Shown here: in pieces, positions 46,886 to 56,112 of the stretch
Layout of the letters: each line of letters opens with the position of its first letter
How positions within the stretch are numbered: position 1 is the first letter of the stretch
Origin: Haloactinopolyspora alba
Lineage (GTDB): Bacteria > Actinomycetota > Actinomycetes > Jiangellales > Jiangellaceae
Direction of reading: 5' to 3'
Assembly: GCF_003014555.1 (NCBI RefSeq)
Contig: NZ_PYGE01000018.1
Location: forward strand, 38,726-102,725
Length of the DNA stretch: 64,000 bases
The notes under the pieces: generated by a model
Told to the model about the DNA's origin: nothing
Seen by the model: only the letters and a program-made list of their open reading frames with translations
Database searches by the model: none
Made by a program: the position numbers and the translations under genes

Positions 46886-47953
46886 CTACAGCGAGCAGCC
46901 GACGAGCATGGGCTCGTTGACCAGTTCGACGCCGAACGCGGCCCGCACGCCGTCGCGGACCTCGCGGGCGAGCGCGAGCAGTTCGCCGGTGCTGGCGCCG
47001 CCACGGTTGCACAGTGCAAGCGTGTGCTTGCCGGACAGTGCCACCCGTTCCCGGCCACCCGTATAGCCGCGCGTGAAGCCGGCCCGCTCGATCAGCCAGC
47101 CGGCGCTGGTCTTGACCCGCCCGTCCGGCATCGGCCAGCGCGGCGCCGCGTCCGGCAGATCGGCCGCCGCGGCAGCGTCGAGCACCGGGTTGGTGAAGAA
47201 CGAGCCGGCGCTCCACGTGTCGTGATCGGCCGGGTCGAGCACCATGCCCTTGCCCGCCCGCAGCCGCAGCACGGCGGCGCGCACGTCGGCCTGCGGCGCC
47301 CGCTCGCCGACGGCGACGCCGAGCTCACGCGCCAGCTCGGGATAGCTGACCGGCGCACCCAGGGACCCCTGCCGGAGCTGGTAGCTGACCTGCAGGATGA
47401 CATAACGCGACGATCCCTTGAACACGCTGTCGCGGTAGGCGAAGCGGCAGTCGGCGTTCGCGAACGTACGGATACGCTGCGCGCGACGGTCGTACGTGCG
47501 GACCTGCCAGACGGTTTCGGCGACCTCCTGGCCGTAGGCGCCCACGTTCTGCATGGGCGTCGCGCCCACCAGCCCGGGGATTCCCGACAGCGCCTCGACC
47601 CCGGACCACTCCTCGGCGACGCAGCGGGCCACCAGCTCGTCCCACGGCTCGCCCGCGGCCACCGTGACGACGATGCCGCCGCACGCCGCGAGATCGTCCG
47701 ACTCGCACGACGCCGACGTGTCGGCCTCGACCCCGCGCGTGCCCACCCGGACCACCGTGCCCTCGAACCCGGAGTCGGCCACCACCACGTTCGAGCCGCC
47801 GCCGAGCACCAGCACCGGCTCGCCGCGGTCGTCGCAGTTGCGCACGGCCCCGACGAGGTCGTCGATGGTGTCGACGTCGACGACACGCTTCGCCGGGCCA
47901 CCGAGCCGCAGCGTGGTCAGTTCGGCGAGCGAGACGTCCGGGGCGTCACGCAT
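46886..47953 (-). CDS. murB: UDP-N-acetylenolpyruvoylglucosamine reductase
   Basis: A 355-residue FAD enzyme that reduces UDP-GlcNAc-enolpyruvate in peptidoglycan synthesis. FAD motif VLVLGGGSNVVVAD, GLVGATPMQNVGAYGQE, YRDSVFKG and the C-terminal KHTLALCNRGGAST are present. Type I MurB. ATG overlaps the hadB-like stop by 8 bp. Confidence 0.95.
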   Translation of the reverse strand: MRDAPDVSLAELTTLRLGGPAKRVVDVDTIDDLVGAVRNCDDRGEPVLVLGGGSNVVVADSGFEGTVVRVGTRGVEADTSASCESDDLAACGGIVVTVAAGEPWDELVARCVAEEWSGVEALSGIPGLVGATPMQNVGAYGQEVAETVWQVRTYDRRAQRIRTFANADCRFAYRDSVFKGSSRYVILQVSYQLRQGSLGAPVSYPELARELGVAVGERAPQADVRAAVLRLRAGKGMVLDPADHDTWSAGSFFTNPVLDAAAAADLPDAAPRWPMPDGRVKTSAGWLIERAGFTRGYTGGRERVALSGKHTLALCNRGGASTGELLALAREVRDGVRAAFGVELVNEPMLVGCSL

Positions 47954-48401
47954 CGGATTCGACGGGACCGTCCGCCGCCGGTGGCCTGGCCAGGGCCCGC
48001 GCCTGGGTCAGCACCTTCTGCTCGCCCGCCCGGACGTTGATCTCCAGAGCCACCACGCCGTCGTCGCGCACCGCCGTCACCGACGCGGCCACACGCACCG
48101 CGATGCCGGTGTCGTCGTCGGGGACCACGACCGGACGCGCGAAGCGCACTCCGTACTCGATGACGGCCGCCGGGTCACCCGTCCAGTCGGTGAGCAACCG
48201 CCCGGCCAGCGCCATGGTGAGCATGCCGTGGGCGAGCACTCCCGGTAGGCCCACCGCCTCGGCCACGCGGTCGTTCCAGTGGATCGGGTTGAAGTCGCCG
48301 GAGGCACCGGCATAGCGCACGAGGTGCTCGCGCGTGATCCAGTACGTCTGGTCCGCGACGACGTCGCCGACGGCGAGCGGCTCGGAAATCCGGTCAGTCA
48401 C
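47946..48401 (-). CDS. hadB: MaoC-type (R)-hydroxyacyl dehydratase, HadB-like
   Basis: A 151-residue hot-dog protein. The hydratase motif has DFNPIHWND with catalytic Asp and His, followed by GVLAHGMLTMALAGRLL. GTG 48401 overlaps the hadA-like stop by 8 bp. In mycobacteria HadB carries the active site and pairs with HadA in FAS-II; this organism may use it in another fatty-acid pathway. Confidence 0.85.
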   Translation of the reverse strand: MTDRISEPLAVGDVVADQTYWITREHLVRYAGASGDFNPIHWNDRVAEAVGLPGVLAHGMLTMALAGRLLTDWTGDPAAVIEYGVRFARPVVVPDDDTGIAVRVAASVTAVRDDGVVALEINVRAGEQKVLTQARALARPPAADGPVESDA

Positions 48402-48849
48402 CTGGCTCCCCCTCGTCTTCTGGACGGACGAGCAGCGTGGCGAGTGACTCGCACACTCCCTCGCCACGATCGTCACGGACATCGGACCGGATGGTGAGCA
48501 GGTCGTTGCCCGCGACCTGGCGCACCTGGTCGAGGGTCGTGGTGGTCTCGAGCCGGTCGCCGACGGCGATGGCCCGCGCGTACGTGAAGCGCTGGTCGAC
48601 GTGGACGACCCGGGCGAACTCCACGCCGAGATCGTCCATCAGCATGTCGACGCCCCGCATGACCGGGATCATCGCGAACGTCGGCGGCGCCACCACGTCG
48701 GTGTGCCCTCGTTCACGTGCGGCCGACGTCTCGACGTACACCGGGTTCGGATCGCCGATCGCCTCGGCGAACTCGCGCACCTTCTCCCGGCTGACCTCGT
48801 AGGGCTGCGCGGGATAGGTCCAACCGACGACCGAAGGGGCAATGGGCAT
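48394..48849 (-). CDS. hadA: MaoC-like dehydratase partner, HadA-like
   Basis: A 151-residue FAS1-type hot-dog protein (UPF0336). VGWTYPAQPYEVSREKVREF and PPTFAMIPVM are typical. It lacks the full hydratase dyad and should act as a heterodimer with the next gene. Starts 109 bp after rpmG. Confidence 0.85.
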   Translation of the reverse strand: MPIAPSVVGWTYPAQPYEVSREKVREFAEAIGDPNPVYVETSAARERGHTDVVAPPTFAMIPVMRGVDMLMDDLGVEFARVVHVDQRFTYARAIAVGDRLETTTTLDQVRQVAGNDLLTIRSDVRDDRGEGVCESLATLLVRPEDEGEPGD

Positions 48850-48909
48850 GGTGACGACGTTACAGCCACGGCCGTCCGATCCGGACCGGCCTACCCATGG
48901 ACACCCGGG

Positions 48910-48915
48910 ATCTTA
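48910..48915 (-). promoter_or_regulatory. Possible -10 element of the hadAB-murB operon
   Basis: TAAGAT on the minus strand, 60 bp upstream of hadA. A -35 match at the right spacing is poor. Confidence 0.35.
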
Positions 48916-48958
48916 CCCATGTGTCATGATTGTCGGTCTTGCTGTCGAGCGGACCGGC

Positions 48959-49129
48959 TCAGCGGGTCTCGCGGTGCGTCGTGTGCGCACGGCAGCGCGG
49001 GCAGAACTTCTTGAGGTCGAGCCGGTCGGGGTCGTTCCGACGGTTCTTCTTCGTGATGTAGTTGCGCTCCTTGCACTCCGTGCAGGCCATGGTGACGCTG
49101 GGGCGCAGTTCGGTGCTCTTGGTGGCCAC
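48959..49129 (-). CDS. rpmG: 50S ribosomal protein bL33, zinc-binding form
   Basis: A 56-residue protein. CTEC and CPRC pairs form the zinc ribbon; [20 protein letters not shown] is conserved. GTG start. Follows tRNA-Met and precedes the had genes, as in mycobacteria. Confidence 0.95.
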   Translation of the reverse strand: MATKSTELRPSVTMACTECKERNYITKKNRRNDPDRLDLKKFCPRCRAHTTHRETR

Positions 49130-49235
49130 GGGTGCCTCTCTTGAACGACGGACGACGGTTCGACAACCTCGACAGGGTAGCCGACACGGGCCGAGCCCAG
49201 CCAATCGAGCAGCGGACGGCACCGGCCGGCGTTGG

Positions 49236-49309
49236 TAGCGGGGGCGGGACTCGAACCCGCGACACAACGATTATGAGCCGTTTGCTCTAACCTCCTGAGC
49301 TACCCCGCC
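49236..49309 (-). tRNA. tRNA-Met (CAT), elongator
   Basis: A 74-nt cloverleaf. Acceptor GGCGGGG pairs with CCCCGCT (one G-U), the anticodon loop gives CAT, and the T-loop is GTTCGAGTC. The G-U pair at 1-72 and lack of three G-C anticodon pairs favour an elongator. Confidence 0.93.
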
Positions 49310-49348
49310 GCAGGGAGCCCACACCGCCGCGGCGGTGTGCCTCGCCAG

Positions 49349-49421
49349 AGCCCCAATACGGAATCGAACCGTAGACCTTCTCCTTACCATGGAGACGCTC
49401 TGCCGACTGAGCTATTGGGGC
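49349..49421 (-). tRNA. tRNA-Thr (GGT)
   Basis: A 73-nt cloverleaf. Acceptor GCCCCAA/TTGGGGC, anticodon stem TCTCC/GGAGA with loop ATGGTAA (anticodon GGT), T-loop GTTCGATTC. Confidence 0.95.
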
Positions 49422-49505
49422 GTGCGCGCCAGACGAGGGTACACAACGACCGCCCGCCGCGCGAAATCCGCTGCCCGCGTGCTGTGCGTCGAGCGCCGGA
49501 CGGGC

Positions 49506-51164
49506 TCACGGCGACGACGCCGCCTGCTGCCGCCGCGGCCCGGGCACCGGGTCGGGCCGGTCCAGGAACGGTTCCAGCAGACCGGGAGCGGCGTCGGCGG
49601 CGAAGGCCACCGCGTCCTCCGCCGCGACGTCGCCGGCCCGGTACGCACCCCATCCGGCCGACGTCATCGCCGTCACCGTCTTCAGCCCGAGCCGGCGCTG
49701 CAGCCACGACTCGCGGATCGCGATCGTGCTCACGGCGCTGCGCCGCAGCGCGACCGTGGACCTGCTCATCAGCCCGGAACGCACGACCAGGTACGAGCCG
49801 GCGACGGTGTGGCCCAGCGCGCGGTACGCGACGAGCGCGCCCAGCAGGCCGAGCGGCCAGAGACCGGCGCCGGCCCAGAGCGTCCAGGCCGGCACGACAC
49901 CGGTGAGCCACAGCCATGCCAGCACGCCCGTGACGGCCGCCGCGGTGGACGTCGCCCACCACAGCCGTCGCCGGAGCGCTGCGCGTGGATGCCGCGTGAG
50001 CGGCGCCTCCAGCGGGCTCGGATCCACACCGAGGACCCGGCCGGCCACCCGGCGGGCCACCGTGATCGGACCGCGCGGCAGGATCGCCGTCGGCTCGTAC
50101 AGCGACCAGAGGTTCAGCCCCGTCGTGACGACGTTCGTGTCCGCCATGCCCATCCACCGCCACAGCACCGGCTCGCTGATCTGCAGTCCGCGCATGCGGT
50201 TGTCGTCGCGGTTCACCTCGCGCGTGGTGAACAGCCCCTTGCGGGTACGCAGCAGGGTGCCGTCGTCCCCCGGTACCCGGGCGAGCTCGAAGTTCCAGTT
50301 CTCGACGAAGAAGTTCGCGGCCAGACCCACGACCCCCACCGCCCCCACCACCAGCACGGCGATCACGACCGTCCACGCGACACCGATTGCGTCCCAGTCG
50401 GCCAGACCGCCGACGAACCCGGCGGCGTCCAGGCCGAACATCGAGGCGGTCCAGTAGCCGCCCCACGTGAGCCCGAGGGCCATCAGGTACGCCCACGCGT
50501 TGAACACGTTGTAGACCACCCACGACGGCTTCAGCCGGGCGAAGACCTCGACCGGAACGCCGCCGGCTCCGTCCGGCCGGACGGCGGTGCTGGTCTCCGT
50601 GGCCGCGACGGATTCCCCGGTCGCGCCGGACGGGGCAGCCGGTGCGTCGCCCAGCCGGGTGCGCAGCAACGCGCCGCGCAACCGTTCCGCCTCGGGTCTG
50701 CGCACCGCGTCCAGCACGAACGCCGACTCACCGGCGCTGGACTGCTGCCCGGCCCCGATGTTGACGATCCGGAGCCCCGCCACGCGGTGCCGCAGCTTGG
50801 CCGTGGCGTCGACGCTGCGGATCCGGTCGCGGCGCACCGAGCGATGGCGGCGGACGACGACGCCGGTGCGGCGCTCGACGCGGTCCGGCGTCACCCGGTA
50901 GCGAGTGAACGTCCACCGCAGCATGTCCGCGACGGCGCCGACGGTGCCCACCACACCGATGACGGCGACCGGTCCGAGCGTGCCCCAGGACGGCTCGACC
51001 CGGAAGACCACCAGCGCGACCGCCGCCGGCACGAGGGACAGCAGCGACTGGGCGACGTCCACCCAGATCAGGCGGACGTCGAGGCGCTGCCAGACCGCGG
51101 CGCCCGCATCGGCTCCGCCGCCGTTCGGTTCTCCGGCGTTCGGTCGCGGCCCCGGCGCGCTCAT
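49506..51164 (-). CDS. Bacterial-PH-domain membrane protein, YdbT-like
   Basis: A 552-residue membrane protein with repeated hydrophobic pairs followed by bacterial PH (bPH_2, DUF304) domains. First PH block RYRVTPDRVERRTGVVVRRH and RDRIRSVDATAKLRHRVAG; later copies near the middle and end. YdbS and YdbT-type proteins are paired in Gram-positives. Overlaps the next gene by 4 bp. Confidence 0.85.
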   Translation of the reverse strand: MSAPGPRPNAGEPNGGGADAGAAVWQRLDVRLIWVDVAQSLLSLVPAAVALVVFRVEPSWGTLGPVAVIGVVGTVGAVADMLRWTFTRYRVTPDRVERRTGVVVRRHRSVRRDRIRSVDATAKLRHRVAGLRIVNIGAGQQSSAGESAFVLDAVRRPEAERLRGALLRTRLGDAPAAPSGATGESVAATETSTAVRPDGAGGVPVEVFARLKPSWVVYNVFNAWAYLMALGLTWGGYWTASMFGLDAAGFVGGLADWDAIGVAWTVVIAVLVVGAVGVVGLAANFFVENWNFELARVPGDDGTLLRTRKGLFTTREVNRDDNRMRGLQISEPVLWRWMGMADTNVVTTGLNLWSLYEPTAILPRGPITVARRVAGRVLGVDPSPLEAPLTRHPRAALRRRLWWATSTAAAVTGVLAWLWLTGVVPAWTLWAGAGLWPLGLLGALVAYRALGHTVAGSYLVVRSGLMSRSTVALRRSAVSTIAIRESWLQRRLGLKTVTAMTSAGWGAYRAGDVAAEDAVAFAADAAPGLLEPFLDRPDPVPGPRRQQAASSP

Positions 51165-51697
51165 GTCGCGTCACCCGGGGTGCGCTGGGTGATCGCGTTG
51201 AGCCGCTCGGCCGCCGCGGCCGCGACGTCGCTGTCCAGCCCACCGATGGTGATCGCCCCGCGGGACGAGGCGGTCGTGACGCGTAGCGTGGCCAGTCCCA
51301 TGACCTGTTCGAGCGGCCCGCGCACCGCGTCGACCGTCTGGATGCGCGAGATCGGCGCCACCCGCCATTCGCGGACGATCCAGCCGGTCAGCGCGTAGAC
51401 GGCGTCGTCGGTGGCTTCCCACCGGTGCACCGCGTAGCGCCAGAACGGCTCGATCAGGACGCCCACGGCGGTGAACACCGCCAGGGCGATCACCACGACG
51501 ACCAGCCAGGGACGCGCTGCCTCCCAGACGACACACGCGATCGCGACCGCGGCCGTGAGCGTGCCGGGGAACGCGACGGCGCCGAGCATCCACCGGAGGA
51601 TCGCCCGTCGTTCGACACGGTGCCGGGGCGGAAGCAGGCCGACCGCGCGTTCGCTCTGCACGCCGCCGTCCGGTTCCGCCGTCGGATCGGGGGTCAT
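51161..51697 (-). CDS. Bacterial-PH-domain membrane protein, YdbS-like
   Basis: A 178-residue protein with two TM helices (LGAVAFPGTLTAAVAIACVV; LVVVVIALAVFTAVGVLI) and one bPH_2 domain (DDAVYALTGWIVREWRVAPI; IQTVDAVRGPLEQVMGLATL). ATG 51697 is preferred; GTG 51706 overlaps the TetR stop. Partner of the YdbT-like gene. Confidence 0.85.
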   Translation of the reverse strand: MTPDPTAEPDGGVQSERAVGLLPPRHRVERRAILRWMLGAVAFPGTLTAAVAIACVVWEAARPWLVVVVIALAVFTAVGVLIEPFWRYAVHRWEATDDAVYALTGWIVREWRVAPISRIQTVDAVRGPLEQVMGLATLRVTTASSRGAITIGGLDSDVAAAAAERLNAITQRTPGDAT

Positions 51698-51702
51698 GGC
51701 CG

Positions 51703-52317
51703 TCACCGCCCTATCGCGTTGTCCACGAAGTCGCGCAGCGCTCGGCTCTGCACGGAAAGGTCGACGGCCTCGTCGAGTGCCCAGCGGGAGAGCGCGCCCT
51801 CCATGGCCTGGCTGATGATCATGGCGTACGTCCGGGTGTCGAAGTCCCGGAACTCGCCGGCGCTCTGGCCGTCGGCCAGGACCTCGGCCAGCGCCTCGAG
51901 CTCCTCCTGTTCGGAGGCCGCGAACGGGCGCGTGCCGTCGGCACGCCGGTGGTTCGCGACGATCTCGATCATGGCCAGGAAGGCGGGACGGTGCGCGGCG
52001 AAGTACGACATCTGCGCGTCGATCCACGCCCGTACCCGCTCGGCCGCCGAGCCCGCCGCGGCGATCCTCGGCTCCATGTACTCCCAGGTCTGCTCGAAGA
52101 ACTGGGTAGCCACCTGTTCGAGCAGTTCGTCCTTGCCGTCGAAGTGGTAGGAGATGACGCTCTTGCTGATACCCGCGTGCTCGGCGATGCGGGCGAGCGA
52201 GGCGTTCGCGTGACCGACGGCGGCCACGGTCTCTCGAGCCGCCTGCACGACCTGCGCGCGGCGCGCGTCCTCGATGAACGATCGTTTCCGGCCGGATGGC
52301 TCGTTTTCAGGCCGCAT
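51703..52317 (-). CDS. TetR/AcrR-family regulator
   Basis: A 204-residue regulator. N-terminal helix-turn-helix ([25 protein letters not shown], here [20 protein letters not shown]) and an all-helical ligand domain. Adjacent to the PH-domain pair and probably controls it; ligand unknown. Confidence 0.92.
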   Translation of the reverse strand: MRPENEPSGRKRSFIEDARRAQVVQAARETVAAVGHANASLARIAEHAGISKSVISYHFDGKDELLEQVATQFFEQTWEYMEPRIAAAGSAAERVRAWIDAQMSYFAAHRPAFLAMIEIVANHRRADGTRPFAASEQEELEALAEVLADGQSAGEFRDFDTRTYAMIISQAMEGALSRWALDEAVDLSVQSRALRDFVDNAIGR

Positions 52318-52384
52318 GGCCTGATTCTAGCCCGCGCGGGCTACCGGCGGTACCCCGCCGCACGACAGCGCCCGGAACGCGAAT

Positions 52385-52413
52385 CGGCCCCGCCGGTCGA
52401 TCCGGCGGGGCCG
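52385..52413 (-). terminator. tRNA-Tyr terminator
   Basis: Perfect 12-bp arms CGGCCCCGCCGG / CCGGCGGGGCCG with loop TCGAT, 7 bp past the 3' end of tRNA-Tyr. Confidence 0.8.
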
Positions 52414-52419
52414 CTGGTG

Positions 52420-52501
52420 TGGCAGGTGTAGGATTCGAACCTACGAAGGCTGTGCCGGCTGATTTACAGTCAGCTCCCTTTGGCCGCTCGGGCAACCTGC
52501 C
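52420..52501 (-). tRNA. tRNA-Tyr (GTA)
   Basis: An 82-nt class II tRNA. Acceptor GGCAGGT / ACCTGCC, anticodon loop CTGTAAA (GTA), an extended variable arm, T-loop GTTCGAATC. Confidence 0.95.
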
Positions 52502-52634
52502 GGGGCCGGGCTGCGCGCCCGGACCGAAGAGAGAATACACGAGTGCACGCCTTCGACGACAATCCGCAGCGCACAGGGTAGGTTGTGCGGCCGTCACACC
52601 CGCTGTGAAGGCGCAGAACCGGAGGGAGCAGAAG

Positions 52635-53129
52635 GTGGCGAGCGAGTCCTCGTTCGATGTGGTGAGTTCCGTTGACCGGCAGGAGGTGGACAACGCCCTC
52701 AACCAGGCCGCCAAGGAGATCGCGCAGCGGTTCGACTTCCGCGGCACCGACGCCGCGATCCGGTGGGCCGGCGAACTCGGCATCGAGATGGAAGCCTCCG
52801 GCGAGGACCGCGCCCGGGCCGTTCTCGACGTCTTCAAGGACAAGCTCGTCAGGCGCAAGGTCTCACTGAAGGCGCTCGACGCCGGCGAGCCGCGTTCGTC
52901 CGGCACGCTGCACAAGATCACCGCCACGCTGCAGGAGGGCCTGACGCAGGATCAGGCCAAGAAGATCGCCAAGACGATCCGCGACGAGGGCCCCAAGGGC
53001 GTCAAGTCGCAGGTGCAGGGCGACGAGGTGCGGGTGTCGTCGAAGAAGAAGGACGACCTGCAGGCGGTCAAGTCACTACTCGAGAACCAGGACTTCGACT
53101 TCGCCGTGCAGTTCACCAACTACCGGTAA
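52635..53129 (+). CDS. YajQ-family nucleotide-binding protein (UPF0234)
   Basis: A 164-residue protein with two ferredoxin-like halves. [50 protein letters not shown] and [14 protein letters not shown] are typical. GTG after GGAGGGAGCAGAAGG. Some YajQ proteins bind cyclic di-GMP; here this is unproven. Confidence 0.93.
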   Translation: MASESSFDVVSSVDRQEVDNALNQAAKEIAQRFDFRGTDAAIRWAGELGIEMEASGEDRARAVLDVFKDKLVRRKVSLKALDAGEPRSSGTLHKITATLQEGLTQDQAKKIAKTIRDEGPKGVKSQVQGDEVRVSSKKKDDLQAVKSLLENQDFDFAVQFTNYR

Positions 53130-53153
53130 CCCGCCCTGGCGGCGTCCACGGCG

Positions 53154-53999
53154 TCACCGGCGATAGCCGGCGCGCTGTTCGAGCCGTGCCACCCGCTCGG
53201 CCATCGGCGGGTGGGTGCCGAACAGTCTCGCGACTCCCGCTCGATGCACCGGCGTGGCCAGCATCAGGTGGCTCATCGCGACGATCTGCCGCTCGGGCGG
53301 CAACACCAGCCGCCGTGTGCTGTGGTCCACCTGGCGCAGCGCCGACGCCAGGCCGAGCGGGTCGCCGGTGATCCGTGCCGCGTCGGCGTCGGCGTCGTAC
53401 TCGCGTCGCGAGCCGACACCAGCGCGGACGATGCCGGCGGCGAGCGGGGCGAGCACGACCAGCAGCAGCCGGGCGGCGCGACCGGGACCCGCCCGCCCCG
53501 GACCCGGGGCGAACGCGTTCGCCCCGGTCGGCGCCATCACGAGACTCGCGACCACCGCCACGGCGGCGCCGACGAGCGTGTCCCGGCGCCGGATGTGCGC
53601 GAGCTCGTGCCCGACGACCGCCCGCAGCTCGCGCTCGTCGAACAGCGCGAGGGCGCCCTCCGTGCAGCACACCGCCGCACGCGCGGGGCGACGGCCGACG
53701 GCGAACGAGTTGACCGCGCGCGTCGGGCTGACGTGGATCGTCGGCATCGGGACCCGCGCCGCGACGCTCAGCTCCCGGACAGCGCGGTAGAGAGCGGGCT
53801 GCTCGGCCTCGCCGACCGGGTACGCGCGCATCGCGCGCAGCACGATCACGTCGCCGCGCAGGCAGACACAGCCGAGCACCGCGGACACCGCGAGCACGGC
53901 CAGAACGATTCCCGGCCAGCCCCACGGGACGGCGAGGGCCATCGCACCCACCGAGACCGCCCCCAGCAGCGCGACCGCCCTCATCCGGTTGCGATGCAC
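53154..53999 (-). CDS. HtpX-like M48 zinc metalloprotease
   Basis: About 281 residues with four hydrophobic segments. HEXXH site VVGHELAHIRRRD and third ligand region SRREYDADADAA. Membrane quality-control protease of the M48 family. The GTG at 53999 follows GAGAGG by 5 nt; the longer frame starts at 54026. Confidence 0.9.
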   Translation of the reverse strand: MHRNRMRAVALLGAVSVGAMALAVPWGWPGIVLAVLAVSAVLGCVCLRGDVIVLRAMRAYPVGEAEQPALYRAVRELSVAARVPMPTIHVSPTRAVNSFAVGRRPARAAVCCTEGALALFDERELRAVVGHELAHIRRRDTLVGAAVAVVASLVMAPTGANAFAPGPGRAGPGRAARLLLVVLAPLAAGIVRAGVGSRREYDADADAARITGDPLGLASALRQVDHSTRRLVLPPERQIVAMSHLMLATPVHRAGVARLFGTHPPMAERVARLEQRAGYRR

Positions 54000-54243
54000 T
54001 CTCACCTCTCGTCCGATGCACCGCACGCCGGTCGTACGGTGCCGATGGGGTCAACGGCCGGTCCGGGCCCCGGGTTCCACGACACGACCGCCCACCGGAC
54101 AGCCGTCTTGAATAGCAAGACGTGCTTCTCATCACCTGGACGGGATTCGGGGACGGCTCGCCGGTCGCCGTAGCATGGTCGACCGGTGGCAGTTTGAGGG
54201 ACCGGCCCCCATGCCAGGCACCGTTAGGAGGCGTCGACACACG

Positions 54244-56112
54244 GTGACGGTGAAGCAGGTACGCGAAATCGACCGTGTGGTGATCAGATTCGCCGGCGAC
54301 TCCGGAGACGGAATGCAGCTGACCGGTGATCGATTCACTGCTGAGACCGCTTCCTTCGGCAACGATCTCTCGACACTGCCGAACTTCCCGGCCGAGATCC
54401 GCGCTCCCGCCGGAACGATGCCGGGCGTGTCGAGCTTCCAGTTGCACTTCGCGAACTACGACATCCTCACACCCGGCGACGCGCCGGACGTCCTGGTCGC
54501 GATGAACCCGGCGGCGCTGCGCGCGAACGCCGGCGACCTGCCCAAGGGCGCGACCATCATCGTCGACACCGCCGACTTCACGTCGCGGGCGCTGAAGAAG
54601 GCCGGCTACGAGTCCAACCCGCTCGAGGACGGCTCACTCAGCGCCTACAAGGTGCACACCGTCGACCTTTCCGGCATCACCATGGAGGCGCTGACCCCGT
54701 TCGGGCTCAGCCGCAAAGAGGCCTCGCGGTCGAAGAACATGTTCGCGCTCGGCCTTGTGTCCTGGATGTACGGACGCAGCATCGACGGCACCGTCAACTT
54801 CCTCGAGGAGAAGTTCGCCGGCAAGGAGAACATCCGCGACGCCAACATCGCCGCGTTGCGCGCCGGCTGGAACTACGGCGAGACCACCGAGGACTTCGCC
54901 GTCAGGTACGAGGTCAAGCCCGCCGCACTGCCGTCCGGCACGTACCGCAACATCACCGGCAACCTCGCCCTGTCGTACGGCATGATCGCCGCCGCGAAAC
55001 AGTCGGGGCTGCCGCTGTTCCTCGGCTCCTACCCGATCACCCCGGCGTCGGACATCCTGCACGAGCTCTCCAAGCACAAGCGCTTCGGCGTGCGCACGTT
55101 CCAGGCCGAGGACGAGGTCGCCGCCATCGGCGCAGCACTCGGCGCGTCGTTCGGCGGCGCGCTCGGGGTCACCACCACGTCCGGACCGGGTGTCGCACTC
55201 AAGGGCGAGACCGTCGGCCTCGCGGTCTCCCTCGAGCTGCCGCTCGTGCTGGTCGACGTGCAACGCGGCGGGCCGTCCACCGGTATGCCCACCAAGACCG
55301 AGCAGGCCGACCTGTTGCAGGTGCTCTACGGGCGCAACGGCGAGTCCCCGGTTCCGGTGGTCGCCGCGTCGTCGCCGTCGGACTGCTTCGACGCCGCCAT
55401 CGAGGCCGTGCGCATCGCGGTCACCTACCGCACGCCCGTCGTGCTGCTGTCCGACGGTTACCTGGCCAACGGCTCCGAGCCGTGGCACATCCCGGACGTC
55501 GACACGTTGCCGGCCATCGCGCCCGGTTTCGCCACCGAGCCGAACCACCAGGCCGACGGCGACGAGAAGCCGGCCGAGTTCTGGCCGTACCTGCGCGACC
55601 CCCAGACGCTGGCCCGGCCGTGGGCGGTGCCGGGCACCGCCGGGCTCGAACACCGCGTCGGCGGCATCGAGAAGCTCGACGGCGCGGGCAGCATCTCCTA
55701 CGACCCGGCGAACCACGACCGCATGGTGCGCCTGCGCCAGGCTAAAGTGGATGGAATTGCCGGCATCCCAGATCTCGACGTCGACGACCCGAACGGCGAC
55801 GCCCAACTGCTGGTGCTCGGCTGGGGTTCGACCTACGGGCCCATCGGCGCGGCCGTGCGGCGGGCACGACGGGCGGGGCACTCGATCGCCCAGGCCCATC
55901 TGCGGCACCTCAACCCGATGCCCGCCAACACCGGCGAGGTGCTGCGTTCCTACGACCGCGTCCTCGTTCCGGAGATGAACCTCGGGCAACTCGCACTGCT
56001 GCTGCGCGGGCGCTACCTCGTCGACGTCGTCAGCTACAACAGGGTGCGAGGGCTGCCGTTCAAGGCCGAGGAACTGGCCGACGTGATCATGGAGGAGGTC
56101 GGGTCACTGTGA
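54244..56112 (+). CDS. korA: 2-oxoacid:ferredoxin oxidoreductase, alpha subunit (gamma-alpha fusion)
   Basis: About 622 residues. The N-terminal gamma-type domain has RFAGDSGDGMQLTGDRF; the alpha pyrimidine-binding domain has GSYPITPASDILHELSK and QAEDEVAAIGAALGASF. GTG 54244 follows AGGAGG, 23 codons inside the longer frame. Oxidises 2-oxoglutarate (or pyruvate) with ferredoxin. Overlaps korB by 4 bp. Confidence 0.94.
   Translation: MTVKQVREIDRVVIRFAGDSGDGMQLTGDRFTAETASFGNDLSTLPNFPAEIRAPAGTMPGVSSFQLHFANYDILTPGDAPDVLVAMNPAALRANAGDLPKGATIIVDTADFTSRALKKAGYESNPLEDGSLSAYKVHTVDLSGITMEALTPFGLSRKEASRSKNMFALGLVSWMYGRSIDGTVNFLEEKFAGKENIRDANIAALRAGWNYGETTEDFAVRYEVKPAALPSGTYRNITGNLALSYGMIAAAKQSGLPLFLGSYPITPASDILHELSKHKRFGVRTFQAEDEVAAIGAALGASFGGALGVTTTSGPGVALKGETVGLAVSLELPLVLVDVQRGGPSTGMPTKTEQADLLQVLYGRNGESPVPVVAASSPSDCFDAAIEAVRIAVTYRTPVVLLSDGYLANGSEPWHIPDVDTLPAIAPGFATEPNHQADGDEKPAEFWPYLRDPQTLARPWAVPGTAGLEHRVGGIEKLDGAGSISYDPANHDRMVRLRQAKVDGIAGIPDLDVDDPNGDAQLLVLGWGSTYGPIGAAVRRARRAGHSIAQAHLRHLNPMPANTGEVLRSYDRVLVPEMNLGQLALLLRGRYLVDVVSYNRVRGLPFKAEELADVIMEEVGSL

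Noticed and set aside
49335..51398. 687-codon plus-strand frame opposite the PH-domain genes
   Set aside because: Shadow of the minus-strand bPH_2 genes and the tRNAs.
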